Assembly (NCBI RefSeq): GCF_016125955.1
Contig: NZ_JADEVE010000191.1
Location: forward strand, 1-56,913
Reading direction: 5' to 3'
Length of the DNA: 56,913 nucleotides
DNA from: Acetomicrobium sp. S15 = DSM 107314
GTDB taxonomy: Bacteria; Synergistota; Synergistia; Synergistales; Thermosynergistaceae
Made by a program: the position numbers and the translations under genes. Numbering within the stretch: position 1 is the first letter of the stretch; each line of letters begins with the position of its first letter. Below the pieces are notes generated by a model that had not been told where the DNA came from, did not search any database, and worked only from the letters and a program-made list of their open reading frames with translations. Shown here piece after piece: positions 1 through 8,785 of the stretch.

Positions 1-219
1 CCTGAAAGTCAGTTTATGCCCGGGGTTGTATATACTTGCCTTAGATGTGTGCTTACCTTACCAGATATATCCTACATTGCCTTAAAAACATATACAAGGG
101 CATATGCCGCAAAGCTTTTAGAGCTTCCTTTGGAGCTTAAAGTAAATGTCGGACAAGGGCCATCTTTAGAGGCTCTATTTCAAAAGATTGCCAAAGTGGC
201 GCAAGAGGTGGATAATTAA
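1..219 (+). CDS. 3' end of an unrecognised protein gene (cut by window edge)
   Basis: The reading frame is open from base 1 to the stop at 217-219, so only the last 72 codons of a longer gene are visible. An internal ATG at 16 exists, but the frame is already open before it and no ribosome binding site can be judged. The visible part is soluble, with a leucine- and lysine-rich helical tail (SLEALFQKIAKVAQEV) and no metal-binding motif, signal peptide or membrane segment. I do not recognise the family. A hairpin follows 7 bases after the stop, so this is probably the last gene of its transcript. Confidence 0.45.
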   Translation, partial: PESQFMPGVVYTCLRCVLTLPDISYIALKTYTRAYAAKLLELPLELKVNVGQGPSLEALFQKIAKVAQEVDN

Positions 220-226
220 AAAACCG

Positions 227-263
227 ACCGGGTTCGTGAACGCCTAAAGGGCGGAAACCCGGT
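227..263 (+). terminator. Stem-loop after the first gene, probable terminator
   Basis: ACCGGGTT at 227-234 pairs perfectly with AACCCGGT at 256-263. Inside, CGCC (241-244) can pair with GGCG (250-253). The sequence after it is T-rich but has no clean T run, so termination may be inefficient. It lies between the end of the first gene and the pheC-like gene. Confidence 0.45.
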
Positions 264-335
264 AGGCATGTTTAGATTTTAGGTGTTTCTTGTATTTTTT
301 TGCGTTTTAATCATGGGAAGGAGAGTGAGAGGTTC

Positions 336-1145
336 ATGAAGTTGAGCAAAGGGGTTTTAAAAAGGCGTTTTTTGCTTGTAGCCGCTGTGGTGGCCATTTT
401 GTCGCTGGCCATTGGAAACCTTGCGGTAGCAGCTGGGCCATCGAGGCTTGACGAAATTCTGGAACGAGGCGTGGTCAAGGTTGGGACGACCGGAGACTAC
501 AAGCCTTTCACTTATCTTAACAAAGAGACCAAAGAGTATGAAGGAATCGACATCGATATGGCCAGGTCGCTGGCAAAGGCCCTCGGCGTAAAGCTGGAAT
601 TCGTCCCCACAACCTGGAAAAACATAGTGACGGATCTCGTGGAGGATAAATACGATGTGGCAGTTGGTGGTATCTCTAAAAAGCTCGACCGCCAGATGAA
701 AGTCTTTTTCACCATACCTTATATGGAGACAGGGAAGGCCCCTATCACTCGCAAGGAAAACGTGAATAAATTTCAGACCCTGGAGCAGATCGACCAGGAG
801 AATGTAACGGTCATCGTCAATCCTGGTGGGACGAACGAGCAATTTGTCCGTGAGAACCTTAAGAAGGCAAAGATCCTTGTTTATGATGACAATGTAACCA
901 TCTTCGACCAAATCGTTGCGGGCAAGGCGGACCTTATGATTACCGATGCCGTGGAGACGTTAGTGCAGGAGCGGATACATCCTGAGCTCGCCGCCGTCAA
1001 CCCCGACAAACCTTTCACCTTTACGGAATTCGGTTACATGCTCCCCCGAGGAGACATAATCTTCAAGGAGTGGGTAGATCTGTGGCTCCATACCGCTCTT
1101 AAAACAGGGCAATTCAAAGAGATCTTTGATAGCCACATTAAATGA
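336..1145 (+). CDS. pheC: Periplasmic PheC-like protein (cyclohexadienyl dehydratase / solute-binding fold)
   Basis: A 269-residue exported protein. The ATG at 336 follows a GGAAGGAG ribosome binding site and opens a clear signal peptide (KRR, then a hydrophobic stretch ending AVAA). A TTG at 300 in the same frame is less likely. The mature part starts LDEILERGVVKVGTTGDYKP and has the periplasmic binding protein type II fold. Segments such as VNPGGTNE, ADLMITDA and HPELAAVNPDKPF closely resemble the Pseudomonas-type periplasmic cyclohexadienyl dehydratase PheC rather than ordinary amino-acid-binding proteins. PheC converts prephenate to phenylpyruvate and arogenate to phenylalanine. No ABC transporter permease or ATPase genes adjoin it, which fits an enzyme better than a transporter subunit. 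An amino-acid-binding role is not excluded. Confidence 0.7.
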   Translation: MKLSKGVLKRRFLLVAAVVAILSLAIGNLAVAAGPSRLDEILERGVVKVGTTGDYKPFTYLNKETKEYEGIDIDMARSLAKALGVKLEFVPTTWKNIVTDLVEDKYDVAVGGISKKLDRQMKVFFTIPYMETGKAPITRKENVNKFQTLEQIDQENVTVIVNPGGTNEQFVRENLKKAKILVYDDNVTIFDQIVAGKADLMITDAVETLVQERIHPELAAVNPDKPFTFTEFGYMLPRGDIIFKEWVDLWLHTALKTGQFKEIFDSHIK

Positions 1146-1172
1146 ACTTTTAAAGGGTTTTTTGGACTTGGC

Positions 1173-1448
1173 TCACGCGCCGAACTGAAAGGCGTTTCTT
1201 ATGCGGTGGGATTCGAGGTAAAGGAAGAGGGACTCTCCGTCGGATGAGAAAGCGAAGGGTCCCTCTTTTAAGATTTCGATGAGCCTTACATCTTCTTCGG
1301 AAAGCAGCGGGTTATAAAAGCGCTGAGTTTTAAGTCCTACAGCTTCGATCCTCATTTGGTTTCTGCCTATAGATGTGGCTGAAATTACCCTTACCCTTTC
1401 GGGCCAAAAGGGCCCTTTAAGGATATTGCTGGGCTGAACCTGTGCCAT
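1173..1448 (-). CDS. Small protein resembling the N-terminal domain of a SNF2/DEAD-type helicase
   Basis: 91 residues, with a strong ribosome binding site (GGAGGTGA) 5 bases before the ATG at 1448. It starts 41 bases after the folK stop and is read in the same direction. The text ILKGPFWPERVRV ... LLSEEDVRLIEI ... ESLFLYLESHRIRNAF resembles, from memory, the segment preceding the helicase motifs in large archaeal and bacterial SNF2-like helicases. The protein stops where the ATP-binding core would begin. No Walker motif, membrane segment or cysteine cluster is present. It may be a stand-alone domain or a remnant that kept its translation signals. The family assignment is tentative. Confidence 0.5.
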   Translation of the reverse strand: MAQVQPSNILKGPFWPERVRVISATSIGRNQMRIEAVGLKTQRFYNPLLSEEDVRLIEILKEGPFAFSSDGESLFLYLESHRIRNAFQFGA

Positions 1449-1488
1449 CTTGTCACCTCCAGCGTTTTCGGGCTAACTTTGAGACGAG

Positions 1489-1974
1489 CTAAAGAGTTGT
1501 TATGTATATTATGCCGCTTAATGAGACCTCCGTTAATAACTCTTCGACGGTTTTGCCCAAGATCGGATGCCTCCAATTGGGGGCAATTTGGGATAGCGGC
1601 AAGAGTACAAATGCCCTCTCGTGCATCCTCGGGTGCGGTATTTCCAATTCTCCATCGCGTATCGCAAGATCGTCGATGTAGAGTATGTCGAGGTCGATCT
1701 CCCGCGGCCCCCAAGGCCCTCTATCCTGTCGCCCTATGGCCACTTCCATCTCCTTCAGTTGCGCCAACAAGAGCTGTGGGTCCATGGATGTCTTGACCAA
1801 TACGCAGGCGTTTAGAAATCTCGGTTGTTCGGTCAGGCCGACAGGGGGGGTCTCGAAGACGTCGCTTTTTCTGAGGATCTCCACGCCCTTTCTCTTCAGG
1901 AGGGACAAGGCGCGTCTGAGCGCGCCGAGCCTGTCTCCCACGTTGCTTCCGAGTCCTATGGCTGCAACCCTCAT
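1489..1974 (-). CDS. folK: 2-amino-4-hydroxy-6-hydroxymethyldihydropteridine pyrophosphokinase
   Basis: 161 residues. It transfers pyrophosphate from ATP to 6-hydroxymethyl-7,8-dihydropterin, the step before dihydropteroate synthase in folate synthesis. HPPK hallmarks are the N-terminal IGLGSNVGDR, the middle PRFLNACVLVKTS, and the metal/ATP-binding GPWGPREIDLDILY followed by IPHPRMHERAFVL. The ATG at 1974 overlaps the folP stop as ATGA, indicating translational coupling. A longer upstream frame is only the shadow of folP. Length is normal for a monofunctional enzyme. Confidence 0.95.
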   Translation of the reverse strand: MRVAAIGLGSNVGDRLGALRRALSLLKRKGVEILRKSDVFETPPVGLTEQPRFLNACVLVKTSMDPQLLLAQLKEMEVAIGRQDRGPWGPREIDLDILYIDDLAIRDGELEIPHPRMHERAFVLLPLSQIAPNWRHPILGKTVEELLTEVSLSGIIYITTL

Positions 1975-3182
1975 AACGGCGCCCCCTTTATCGCTTCTAT
2001 TACTTTTAGGATTTCCGCGTTTGCTTTCACGTCGTGGACCCTCAAGATATCTACGCCCTTCCAGGCGCACAAGCTGCTTACAGCGATCGTGCCAAATAAG
2101 CGTTCCTCGGGGTCCGGCCGGTTCAGGATTTGGCCTATGAAGCTCTTCCTCGAATGTCCAATAAGTATGGGCAATCCGAAGGTGCGGAAGGCCTCTATAT
2201 GCTTCAGTATAACTTCGTTGTCGACGAGGCGCTTGCCGAAACCTATCCCTGGGTCCAAGATGATTTGTGACCTCTTTATCCCACAACGCTCGGCCAGTGC
2301 GAGTCGCTCTTCGAAGTAGGCGGCGACTTCGGTCGTTACGTTTTCATAATAGGGATCTCGCTGCATGTCCTGTGGCGTTCCCTTTATGTGCATGAGTATG
2401 AGTGGAACGCCCAGTTTCGCTATAGTCGATGGCATATCGGGATCGAAACCCAGCCCCGATATGTCGTTTATCATATCTGCGCCGGCTTCTACGGCGGCTT
2501 CGGCCACTTGCGCTTTGTACGTGTCTGCAGATATCACCACGTCGGGCAGGGCATCCCTGATTGCCCTTATGGCTGGGATGAGCCGCCCCATTTCTTCGTC
2601 TAAAGACAGAAAGGAAGAGCCTGGGCGCGTCGATTCTGCCCCCACGTCTACGATCGCCGCTCCTTCTTCTACCATGGCGACGGCTCTATTCGCGCACTTG
2701 CTTAAATCGATGCGGCTTGCGGCGTAGAAGGAGTCGCTGGTGACATTTATGATGCCCATTATGAGCGTCCTGTTTCCGAGCTCGAGTCTTCTGCCCCTCG
2801 GAAGCTCGAGCTCCCATCTTTTGCGTGAAAGCCCCTCTATAGCTGCGGATAGCCCTTTGCGCACCTCTTCGAGCCCCCAATACGGCATGGCGGAAAGCTT
2901 CTGCACGAGGCCTTTTAGCTGTTTGGGCGTGCCGAGGAGGATCACGTCCGAAGCCTCCACCTTGCATTCGATGCAGCGCTTATGCACCGCGGCGTCTCCT
3001 CCCAGCGACAGCATTTCCTGCTTCAAGGCGTTCGCGGCTCTGGACTCGACAGCCGGCAAAAATAGCGCCAACGTCTTTCCCTTATTCGCGAAAAAAGGGA
3101 AAGACCGTGGGTCTGCACCGAGCTTTTCGACGGCCCTGGCCAGTTCTTCGGAGTCTGTAAAGTCGAAATAGCAGATGGCCAT
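1971..3182 (-). CDS. folP: Dihydropteroate synthase with N-terminal extension
   Basis: 403 residues, about 120 longer than the minimal enzyme. The catalytic TIM barrel occupies the C-terminal ~270 residues: LIMGIINVTSDSF (pterin and loop region), DVGAESTRPGSS, ADTYKAQVAEAAVEAGADMI, NDISG, MHIKGTPQDMQ, DPGIGFGK and IGHSRKSFIG. It condenses p-aminobenzoate with the pterin pyrophosphate made by FolK. The first ~120 residues (MAICYFDFTDSEELARAVEKL onward) are an accessory domain of unknown function that I believe also occurs in other anaerobe DHPS proteins. The gene lies 16 bases after the upstream phosphatase gene and overlaps folK, so all are one operon. Confidence 0.94.
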   Translation of the reverse strand: MAICYFDFTDSEELARAVEKLGADPRSFPFFANKGKTLALFLPAVESRAANALKQEMLSLGGDAAVHKRCIECKVEASDVILLGTPKQLKGLVQKLSAMPYWGLEEVRKGLSAAIEGLSRKRWELELPRGRRLELGNRTLIMGIINVTSDSFYAASRIDLSKCANRAVAMVEEGAAIVDVGAESTRPGSSFLSLDEEMGRLIPAIRAIRDALPDVVISADTYKAQVAEAAVEAGADMINDISGLGFDPDMPSTIAKLGVPLILMHIKGTPQDMQRDPYYENVTTEVAAYFEERLALAERCGIKRSQIILDPGIGFGKRLVDNEVILKHIEAFRTFGLPILIGHSRKSFIGQILNRPDPEERLFGTIAVSSLCAWKGVDILRVHDVKANAEILKVIEAIKGAPL

Positions 3183-3198
3183 AGTTTCGGCGCCCCCG

Positions 3199-3840
3199 TT
3201 AAACCCACTCCTGGATGAAGCTTTCCAGGTGATTGGTCTCGTTGAGCTGAGTGAGGCAGTAGCCGCGCGCTTCTTCGTATACGAGCGTACTGTAGGAGGC
3301 CGTATCCACGTGGACTCTCCAGAAATAGGGCGGCGATATCTTCAGGCATGCCGCGATCATCGGCTTTATGACCGCTCTATGGCTCACGACGACGAAGGAC
3401 TCTCCCCTATGTCTTCGGATCAGCGCCTCGAGCCCTTCGAAAGCCCTCCTTTGCACGTCGCCGAGGCTCTCGGCCCCGGGGAGGCGGAGGTCTTCGGGGC
3501 TCAAGAGCCACGTCTGCCACTCCTTTGGAAATTCCTTTTCCACCTCGACTTTCGGGCGCCCCTCCCAGGGGCCCAGGTTTATGTTGTTGAAGCTTTCGTC
3601 GGGATAAAAAGGGGCGTTGCAGCGTTCGGCGACGATGCGGGCCGTCTCCGTGGCTCTGCTCAAGGGGCCGGAGTATACGGTGGAGATGCCCCAGCGCTTC
3701 GATATCGCCGTAGCGAGCGCCTGTGCCTGCTTTACGCCGTTTTCGTTCAGCGGAAAATCCTTTCTGCCGCGAAAGAGCCCCTCCCTATTGCCCGGACACT
3801 CGCCGTGCCGCACGATTATGGCCGTAGTCATAGCCTCCAT
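3199..3840 (-). CDS. Histidine phosphatase family protein (phosphoglycerate mutase-like / CobC-like)
   Basis: 213 residues with the histidine phosphatase signature IIVRHGECPGNREG near the N terminus (phospho-acceptor His of RHG) and the second catalytic histidine in VVVSHRAVIKPMIAA. The arginine and glutamate pockets are present (SGPLSRATETA, LGPWEGRP). Length and motifs fit alpha-ribazole phosphatase or a broad sugar-phosphate phosphatase. As first gene of the folate operon it could instead dephosphorylate a pterin or nucleotide, but the sequence does not decide this. The ATG at 3840 has AAAGGAGA upstream. A second ATG three codons later is possible. Confidence 0.85.
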   Translation of the reverse strand: MEAMTTAIIVRHGECPGNREGLFRGRKDFPLNENGVKQAQALATAISKRWGISTVYSGPLSRATETARIVAERCNAPFYPDESFNNINLGPWEGRPKVEVEKEFPKEWQTWLLSPEDLRLPGAESLGDVQRRAFEGLEALIRRHRGESFVVVSHRAVIKPMIAACLKISPPYFWRVHVDTASYSTLVYEEARGYCLTQLNETNHLESFIQEWV

Positions 3841-3915
3841 TTGCTCCGTTTCTCCTTTCGAGGATGTGTCTGTGGTGTCTTTTCTTATACCATTCCTTTA
3901 TATCATTTTACCGCG

Positions 3916-3944
3916 GAAGGGATAAACGGGAAGCCGTGCCGCAC
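3916..3944 (-). promoter_or_regulatory. Possible promoter of the phosphatase-folP-folK operon
   Basis: On the minus strand TTATCC and TATAAA lie 17 bases apart in the A/T-rich stretch upstream of the phosphatase gene. The -10 match is good and the -35 match is poor (3 of 6). A second -10-like TATAAG lies further downstream. Placed mainly because the gene needs a promoter in this divergent intergenic region. Coordinates are approximate. Confidence 0.3.
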
Positions 3945-3982
3945 TTTTCGGGCCCGAGAGTGCCAGAGAAATTTGACCAGTC

Positions 3983-4011
3983 TTGACAATCGGCATCTAT
4001 ATTGGTAACCT
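3983..4011 (+). promoter_or_regulatory. Promoter of the hrcA heat-shock operon
   Basis: A perfect -35 box TTGACA (3983-3988) is followed after 17 bases by TAACCT (4006-4011), a weaker -10. It lies about 20 bases before the CIRCE operator, the usual arrangement for vegetative-sigma promoters repressed by HrcA. Confidence 0.65.
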
Positions 4012-4031
4012 ATTTTTGGCTTAAGGGTGTC

Positions 4032-4058
4032 TTAGCACTTCTCTTATGAGAGTGCTAA
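4032..4058 (+). promoter_or_regulatory. CIRCE operator (HrcA binding site)
   Basis: TTAGCACTT, nine bases, then GAGTGCTAA. The consensus is TTAGCACTC-N9-GAGTGCTAA, so only the last base of the left arm deviates. It lies between the -10 box and the hrcA start (4081), so HrcA would block transcription of hrcA-grpE-dnaK-dnaJ and autoregulate itself. Confidence 0.93.
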
Positions 4059-4080
4059 TAGAGCCTTTGGAGGTGCGGAT

Positions 4081-5094
4081 ATGGTCACCGAGAGGCAACT
4101 TGAGATCATCCTTGCGGTTGTTTACGAATACATAACGACGGGCGAACCGGTCGGCTCGAGGGCGATTTCTAAGCGTTACCTTACGGGCGAGAGCCCGGCC
4201 ACCATACGCAACGAGATGGCCGACTTGGAGGAGATGGGGTATTTATGGCAGCCTCATACCTCTGCCGGTCGCGTTCCGACATCCAAGGCCTATCGGCTTT
4301 ACGTGGATGCCATACTGCAGAGAAAACCTGCGCCGCCGCAGGGTTTGGAACGATGGCTAAGAGAGATCAAGAAGCGCCGCAGGAATACGGAGGAGCTCCT
4401 CTCTTATGTCTCGACGCTGATGAGCAGGACAACGCGGTGCTTCTCGGTAGCGGCCATCGGCGCCTCGGGGAACATGCAGCCGAGGCGGGTGGATTTCGTC
4501 CGACTCGACAGCGGACACGTGATGGTTTTGGTCGTCCTCGAGGGCGGCTTGGTGCACCATCGCGTCATTGCCGTGCCTGGCGATATTTCGCAGGATAAGC
4601 TCGACGCCGCCGCGAGGAAGGTCAACGAGTTGATAGCAACTCGGCCGTGGAGCGAGGTGCGCGCCGCTTTGTATCGACAGATCAGGGGAGAATTAGAGGA
4701 CTATCTCAACGCCTGCCTCGCCGCCATCGACGAGCTGGACGCCATGGCTCTGCGCCAAAACTATCACTTCTTTGCGCGCGGGGCGAGCGAGATACTGAAA
4801 CTCCCCGATTTCCAGGATGTGAGCCGCATCAGCGCCATCCTCGCCCTTTTAGAGGAGGAGGAGTCATTGCTGCGCCTTTTGGAGAGCTACTCCTTGAAGG
4901 AAGGGCTCCACGTCATCATAGGAGAGGAAAATGCCATCGAGGAAATGCGCGATTACTCTTTACTCTTCAATGTGGTGGACGCTGCGGGATGCAGGATGAT
5001 TTTGGGCCTCATAGGGCCGCTGAGGATGGACTATGAAGGCTCCATCGCTACGTTGGAGGCGATATCCAAGGATCTCAGGGAGGATCACATGTAA
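4081..5094 (+). CDS. hrcA: Heat-inducible transcription repressor HrcA
   Basis: 337 residues. The N-terminal winged-helix domain (TERQLEIILAVVYEYITTGE, then GSRAISKR, SPATIRNEMADLEEMGYL, PHTSAGRVPTSKAYRLYVD) is the standard HrcA DNA-binding region. The remainder is the GAF-like and dimerisation core ending in RMILGLIGPLRMDYEGSIA. It binds the CIRCE site just upstream and represses its own operon, with activity normally maintained by GroEL. The ATG at 4081 follows TTTGGAGGTGCGGAT. grpE starts 17 bases after the stop. Confidence 0.97.
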   Translation: MVTERQLEIILAVVYEYITTGEPVGSRAISKRYLTGESPATIRNEMADLEEMGYLWQPHTSAGRVPTSKAYRLYVDAILQRKPAPPQGLERWLREIKKRRRNTEELLSYVSTLMSRTTRCFSVAAIGASGNMQPRRVDFVRLDSGHVMVLVVLEGGLVHHRVIAVPGDISQDKLDAAARKVNELIATRPWSEVRAALYRQIRGELEDYLNACLAAIDELDAMALRQNYHFFARGASEILKLPDFQDVSRISAILALLEEEESLLRLLESYSLKEGLHVIIGEENAIEEMRDYSLLFNVVDAAGCRMILGLIGPLRMDYEGSIATLEAISKDLREDHM

Positions 5095-5111
5095 ATGCGG
5101 AGGGGATAGAC

Positions 5112-5729
5112 GTGTTGGAGGATAGAGTCGATAAACCCTTGGAAGAGCAGACTCAGCCTTCTTCGGCACCGGAAGGGTCATCCAGGCCGAAGAAGGGCAG
5201 GGCGCCTACCAAGGAGGAGTTAAAGAAAGAACTCGAAGAGACTATGCAGGAGCGAGACAAGTTGAAAGAAGAAGTTGAAGAGGCGCGTTCATCTTATGCG
5301 GCTTTGCTCGACGAAGCGAGTCGCATAAAGGCGGATTTCTACAACTACCGCCAGCGAGCCGAAAGGGAGATCAAGAGGGAGCGCCAGCGAGGCGCTGAGG
5401 ATATACTGATACAATTGTTGCCGGTTCTCGATAACCTGGAGCGCGCCCTGATGCACCTGGGCGAATTGGATGACTCGCCCATGGCAAAGGGTATCTCCAT
5501 GATCTATAAACAACTCCTCCAGAGCTTAAACGAAGCGGGCCTGCAGCCGATACCGACGGTCGGGCAGCGTTTTGATCCAGCCCTCCATGAAGCTGTAGGC
5601 GTCGTCGTGACCGATGATGCAGAGCGCGACGGCGAGATCCTGGAGGAGATAGAAAGAGGTTTTACCTTTGGCGGCAAAGTCTTGAGGACCGCTAAGGTCA
5701 AGGTAGCGAGATATTTCGCCAAACCGTAG
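5112..5729 (+). CDS. grpE: Nucleotide exchange factor GrpE
   Basis: 205 residues. It releases ADP from DnaK. An acidic, disordered N terminus is followed by a long charged coiled coil (about residues 35-95, [20 protein letters not shown]), then the dimer core ([26 protein letters not shown]) and the C-terminal beta domain ([28 protein letters not shown]). It starts with GTG at 5112 behind GCGGAGGGGA. A TTG one codon later is equally placed. Second gene of the hrcA operon, ending 13 bases before the dnaK ATG. Confidence 0.96.
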   Translation: MLEDRVDKPLEEQTQPSSAPEGSSRPKKGRAPTKEELKKELEETMQERDKLKEEVEEARSSYAALLDEASRIKADFYNYRQRAEREIKRERQRGAEDILIQLLPVLDNLERALMHLGELDDSPMAKGISMIYKQLLQSLNEAGLQPIPTVGQRFDPALHEAVGVVVTDDAERDGEILEEIERGFTFGGKVLRTAKVKVARYFAKP

Positions 5730-5742
5730 GAGGGTGATCTAT

Positions 5743-7581
5743 ATGAGCAAGATAATAGGCATAGACTTGGGAACTACAAACAGCGTCGTAGCTGTTAAAG
5801 AAGGAGACAACATCACTGTCATACCGAACGCCGAGGGCAGCCGTCTCACCCCTTCTGTCGTGGCCTTTACGAAGGAGGGGGAAAGGCTGGTCGGACAGCT
5901 CGCCAAGCGCCAGGCCATCATCAACCCTGAGCGAACGATTATGTCCATCAAGCGCAAGATGGGCAGCGACTATAAAGTGGTGATAGATGGCAAGGCTTAT
6001 ACTCCTCAGGAGATCTCGGCTATGATACTCCAGAAATTGAAGCACGATGCCGAGGAATACCTGGGCGAACCCGTGACGAAGGCGGTAATCACCACGCCTG
6101 CCTATTTCACCGACGCTCAGCGCCAGGCCACGAAGGACGCGGGTGAGATAGCTGGGTTAGAGGTGGTGCGCATCATCAACGAGCCGACGGCGGCGTGTTT
6201 GGCCTATGGCGTCAACAAGGAAGGAGAGCACAAGATCCTCGTCTTCGACCTCGGCGGAGGCACCTTCGACGTTTCTATCCTGGACGTGGGCGAAGGGGTC
6301 TTCGAGGTCCTGGCGACCTCCGGAGATAACCATTTAGGAGGCGACGACTGGGATCAGCGCATTGTAGATTGGATGATAGCCGAGTTCAAAAAGCGCGAGG
6401 GCGTGGACCTGAGCCAGGACAGAATGGCACTCCAGCGCCTGCGCGAGGCTGCAGAGAAGGCTAAGATTGAACTTTCGTCCATGCCTGAGACCACGATATC
6501 GCTGCCCTTCATCACGGCTACCAACACAGGGCCTAAGCACCTCGAATTGACCTTGACACGGGCGAAGTTCGAGGAAATGACGGCCGATTTGCTCGAGCGA
6601 GTAGTGGGGCCGGTGCAGAGGGCTTTATCCGACGCAGGCCTTACGCCTAACGAGGTAGATAAAATCCTCTTGGTTGGCGGAGCTACGCGCATGCCGATGG
6701 TCCAGCGCAAGATCAGAGAGCTCTTAGGCAAAGAGCCGACGAAGGGCGTCAACCCGGATGAGTGCGTAGCCGTCGGCGCAGCCATACAGGCGGCCATCCT
6801 GGCCGGCGAACATAAGGACATCGTGCTCGTCGACGTGACACCGCTTTCACTCGGCGTCGAAACCTTGGGCGGCGTGTTCACCAAGATCATAGAGCGTAAC
6901 ACGGCTATCCCTGTCTCTAAGTCGCAAGTATTTACCACTGCAGCCGACAACCAGACGCAGGTCGAAATTCACGTCCTTCAGGGAGAGCGTCCTATGGCCG
7001 CAGATAACGTTACGCTCGGGCGCTTTGTTTTAGACGGCATACCGCCCGCACCGAGGGGAGTGCCTCAGATCGAAGTCACCTTCAATATCGACGTGAACGG
7101 CATATTGAACGTGACGGCCAAGGACAAGGCCACGGGCAGGAGCCAGCACGTGACGATTCATTCGTCCCGCCTATCCGAGGCCGAAATAGAGCGGATGCGG
7201 AAAGAGGCAGAAGCTAACGAAGAGGCCGACAGGCGCAGGAAGGAGCTGGCCGATGCGCGCAACGAGGCCGACTCGTTGATATATAATACCGAAAAGCTCC
7301 TTAAAGATCTCGGCGACAAAGTCACGGCGAGCGAAAAGGTTCAGGTGGAGCAAGAGATCGAATCGCTTCGCAATGTCGCCAAGGGAGAGGATGTCCAGGC
7401 TATAAAGTCCTCCTGCGAGAAGCTCACGTCCAGATTGCATGAGCTCTCGTCAAGGCTGTACGCGCAGGCTCAGGCGCAGCAGGCAGGAGGTGGCGCTGCC
7501 GACTCGGCCCAGGCGCCGGGAGGCGCTCCTAACGAGGGCCCGACGGTGGACGCCGAGTTCAGGGATCAAGGCAAAGTTTAG
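5743..7581 (+). CDS. dnaK: Chaperone protein DnaK (Hsp70)
   Basis: 612 residues. ATP-dependent folding chaperone. The ATG at 5743 ([14 protein letters not shown]) follows AGGAGGGTGATCT. A GTG at 5734 inside that site is not the start. The ATPase motifs are complete: GTTNS phosphate loop 1, [42 protein letters not shown], and [11 protein letters not shown]. The linker region [14 protein letters not shown] leads into the substrate-binding beta domain and helical lid, with a Q/A/G-rich tail ending [10 protein letters not shown]. It works with the adjacent GrpE and DnaJ. Confidence 0.98.
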   Translation: MSKIIGIDLGTTNSVVAVKEGDNITVIPNAEGSRLTPSVVAFTKEGERLVGQLAKRQAIINPERTIMSIKRKMGSDYKVVIDGKAYTPQEISAMILQKLKHDAEEYLGEPVTKAVITTPAYFTDAQRQATKDAGEIAGLEVVRIINEPTAACLAYGVNKEGEHKILVFDLGGGTFDVSILDVGEGVFEVLATSGDNHLGGDDWDQRIVDWMIAEFKKREGVDLSQDRMALQRLREAAEKAKIELSSMPETTISLPFITATNTGPKHLELTLTRAKFEEMTADLLERVVGPVQRALSDAGLTPNEVDKILLVGGATRMPMVQRKIRELLGKEPTKGVNPDECVAVGAAIQAAILAGEHKDIVLVDVTPLSLGVETLGGVFTKIIERNTAIPVSKSQVFTTAADNQTQVEIHVLQGERPMAADNVTLGRFVLDGIPPAPRGVPQIEVTFNIDVNGILNVTAKDKATGRSQHVTIHSSRLSEAEIERMRKEAEANEEADRRRKELADARNEADSLIYNTEKLLKDLGDKVTASEKVQVEQEIESLRNVAKGEDVQAIKSSCEKLTSRLHELSSRLYAQAQAQQAGGGAADSAQAPGGAPNEGPTVDAEFRDQGKV

Positions 7582-7599
7582 AAGTTGAGGTGATCTTCC

Positions 7600-8745
7600 G
7601 TGCCCGGACCTGGAGCGAAGGATTATTACGAAATATTGGGCGTGCCTAAGAATGCCTCTCAGGACGAGATAAAGAGGGCTTACAGGAAGCTGGTGCGCAA
7701 ATATCATCCCGACGCCAACCCAGGGAACCGGGAGGCGGAGGAACGTTTCAAGCTCATAAACGAAGCCTATGAAGTCTTGAGCGACCCGCAGAAGCGTGCC
7801 CAGTATGACCAGTTCGGCACGGTGGGCGAGACGCCTCCTCAGTGGGGCGGCGGGCCTTACGCCGACTTCGGCGGTTTCGACTTCGGTGACATCTTCGGGG
7901 ATTTCTTCGATAGTTTTTTTGGCGATTCCCGGAGGTCGACGAGGAGGGGGCGTCCGGTCCCGCAGCGCGGAGACGACATCGAGATGCCGATGTCCGTTAC
8001 GCTTGAGGAGGCGGCCCGCGGAGCGGTAAAAGAGGTTTATATACCGAGGTGGGAGACGTGCAAGCGCTGCGGCGGCACCGGCGCGGAACCTGGTTCGGAG
8101 CCCAGGGTTTGCCCCACGTGCAAGGGTCATGGCCAGGTGGAAAGCCACAGGCGAACCGCCTTCGGCGATTTCGTCTCCGTCACGACCTGTCCCACGTGCA
8201 GGGGGCGCGGCCAGGCTATATCTCATCCGTGCAAGTCCTGCGGGGGGCAGGGGCGCTCTCGAGCACGTCATCGCGTGGAGGTGAAAATCCCGCCAGGCGT
8301 TAACACGGGCACGAGGTTGCGCATCCAGGGCGAGGGCGAAGCCGGAACGAACGGCGGGCCGCCCGGTGACCTTTACCTCGTCATCCACGTCTTGGAGCAC
8401 CCTCGCCTGGTGAGGAAAGGAGACGACCTCTATACGGACATCTACGTCCCGTTTCCCATAGCAGCCCTGGGCGGCAGCGTCGAGGTCTCGACCCTCGACG
8501 GCGAGGAGACGCTCGAGATAGCGCCTGGGACCCAATCGGGCACTTCAATACGCCTAAAGGGCAAGGGAATGCCTCGCCTTGGTAGCCTCGGGCGTGGAGA
8601 CCTTATAGTCCGCGTCATGGTCGATGTCCCACGGGATCTCTCCGAGCGGCAGAGGGCGCTTATAGAGGCCCTAGCCCAAGAGATGCACGTTCCGGTCAAG
8701 GCGACGGGCCTTTTGGATAAATTGAAAGGTTGGTTCGCTTCGTGA
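7600..8745 (+). CDS. dnaJ: Chaperone protein DnaJ (Hsp40, type I)
   Basis: 381 residues, GTG start 18 bases after dnaK. J domain at residues ~8-72 with the HPD triad at 36-38 (KYHPDANPG), a short G/F region ([14 protein letters not shown]), and four CxxCxGxG zinc repeats ([32 protein letters not shown]). The C-terminal peptide-binding domains follow ([26 protein letters not shown]). It stimulates DnaK ATPase and delivers substrates. Last gene of the CIRCE operon, followed directly by a terminator. Confidence 0.97.
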   Translation: MPGPGAKDYYEILGVPKNASQDEIKRAYRKLVRKYHPDANPGNREAEERFKLINEAYEVLSDPQKRAQYDQFGTVGETPPQWGGGPYADFGGFDFGDIFGDFFDSFFGDSRRSTRRGRPVPQRGDDIEMPMSVTLEEAARGAVKEVYIPRWETCKRCGGTGAEPGSEPRVCPTCKGHGQVESHRRTAFGDFVSVTTCPTCRGRGQAISHPCKSCGGQGRSRARHRVEVKIPPGVNTGTRLRIQGEGEAGTNGGPPGDLYLVIHVLEHPRLVRKGDDLYTDIYVPFPIAALGGSVEVSTLDGEETLEIAPGTQSGTSIRLKGKGMPRLGSLGRGDLIVRVMVDVPRDLSERQRALIEALAQEMHVPVKATGLLDKLKGWFAS

Positions 8746-8771
8746 GGGGGCTTTGCCCCCTTTCCTTTTAT
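8746..8771 (+). terminator. Terminator after dnaJ
   Basis: GGGGGC (8746-8751), loop TTT, GCCCCC (8755-8760), then TTTCCTTTTAT. The stem begins right after the dnaJ stop and ends 25 bases before the prmA ATG, so it separates the heat-shock operon from the following run, at least partly. Confidence 0.8.
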
Positions 8772-8785
8772 GGAGGGGTGGAAGC

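Noticed and set aside
227-263. Possible riboswitch upstream of the pheC-like gene
   Set aside because: Only a simple stem-loop right after a stop codon is visible; none of the conserved cores of riboswitches I know (guanidine, fluoride, SAM, glycine) can be matched.
1479-3171. Several long plus-strand open frames opposite folK and folP
   Set aside because: They mirror folK/folP codon structure, have no ribosome binding sites and no recognisable protein sequence; the minus-strand genes are unambiguous.
4009-4021. CCTATTTTTGGCT in the hrcA promoter also found at 52818-52830 in the long palindrome
   Set aside because: Only 13 bases, A/T-rich and not part of an inverted repeat at 4009; most likely chance.
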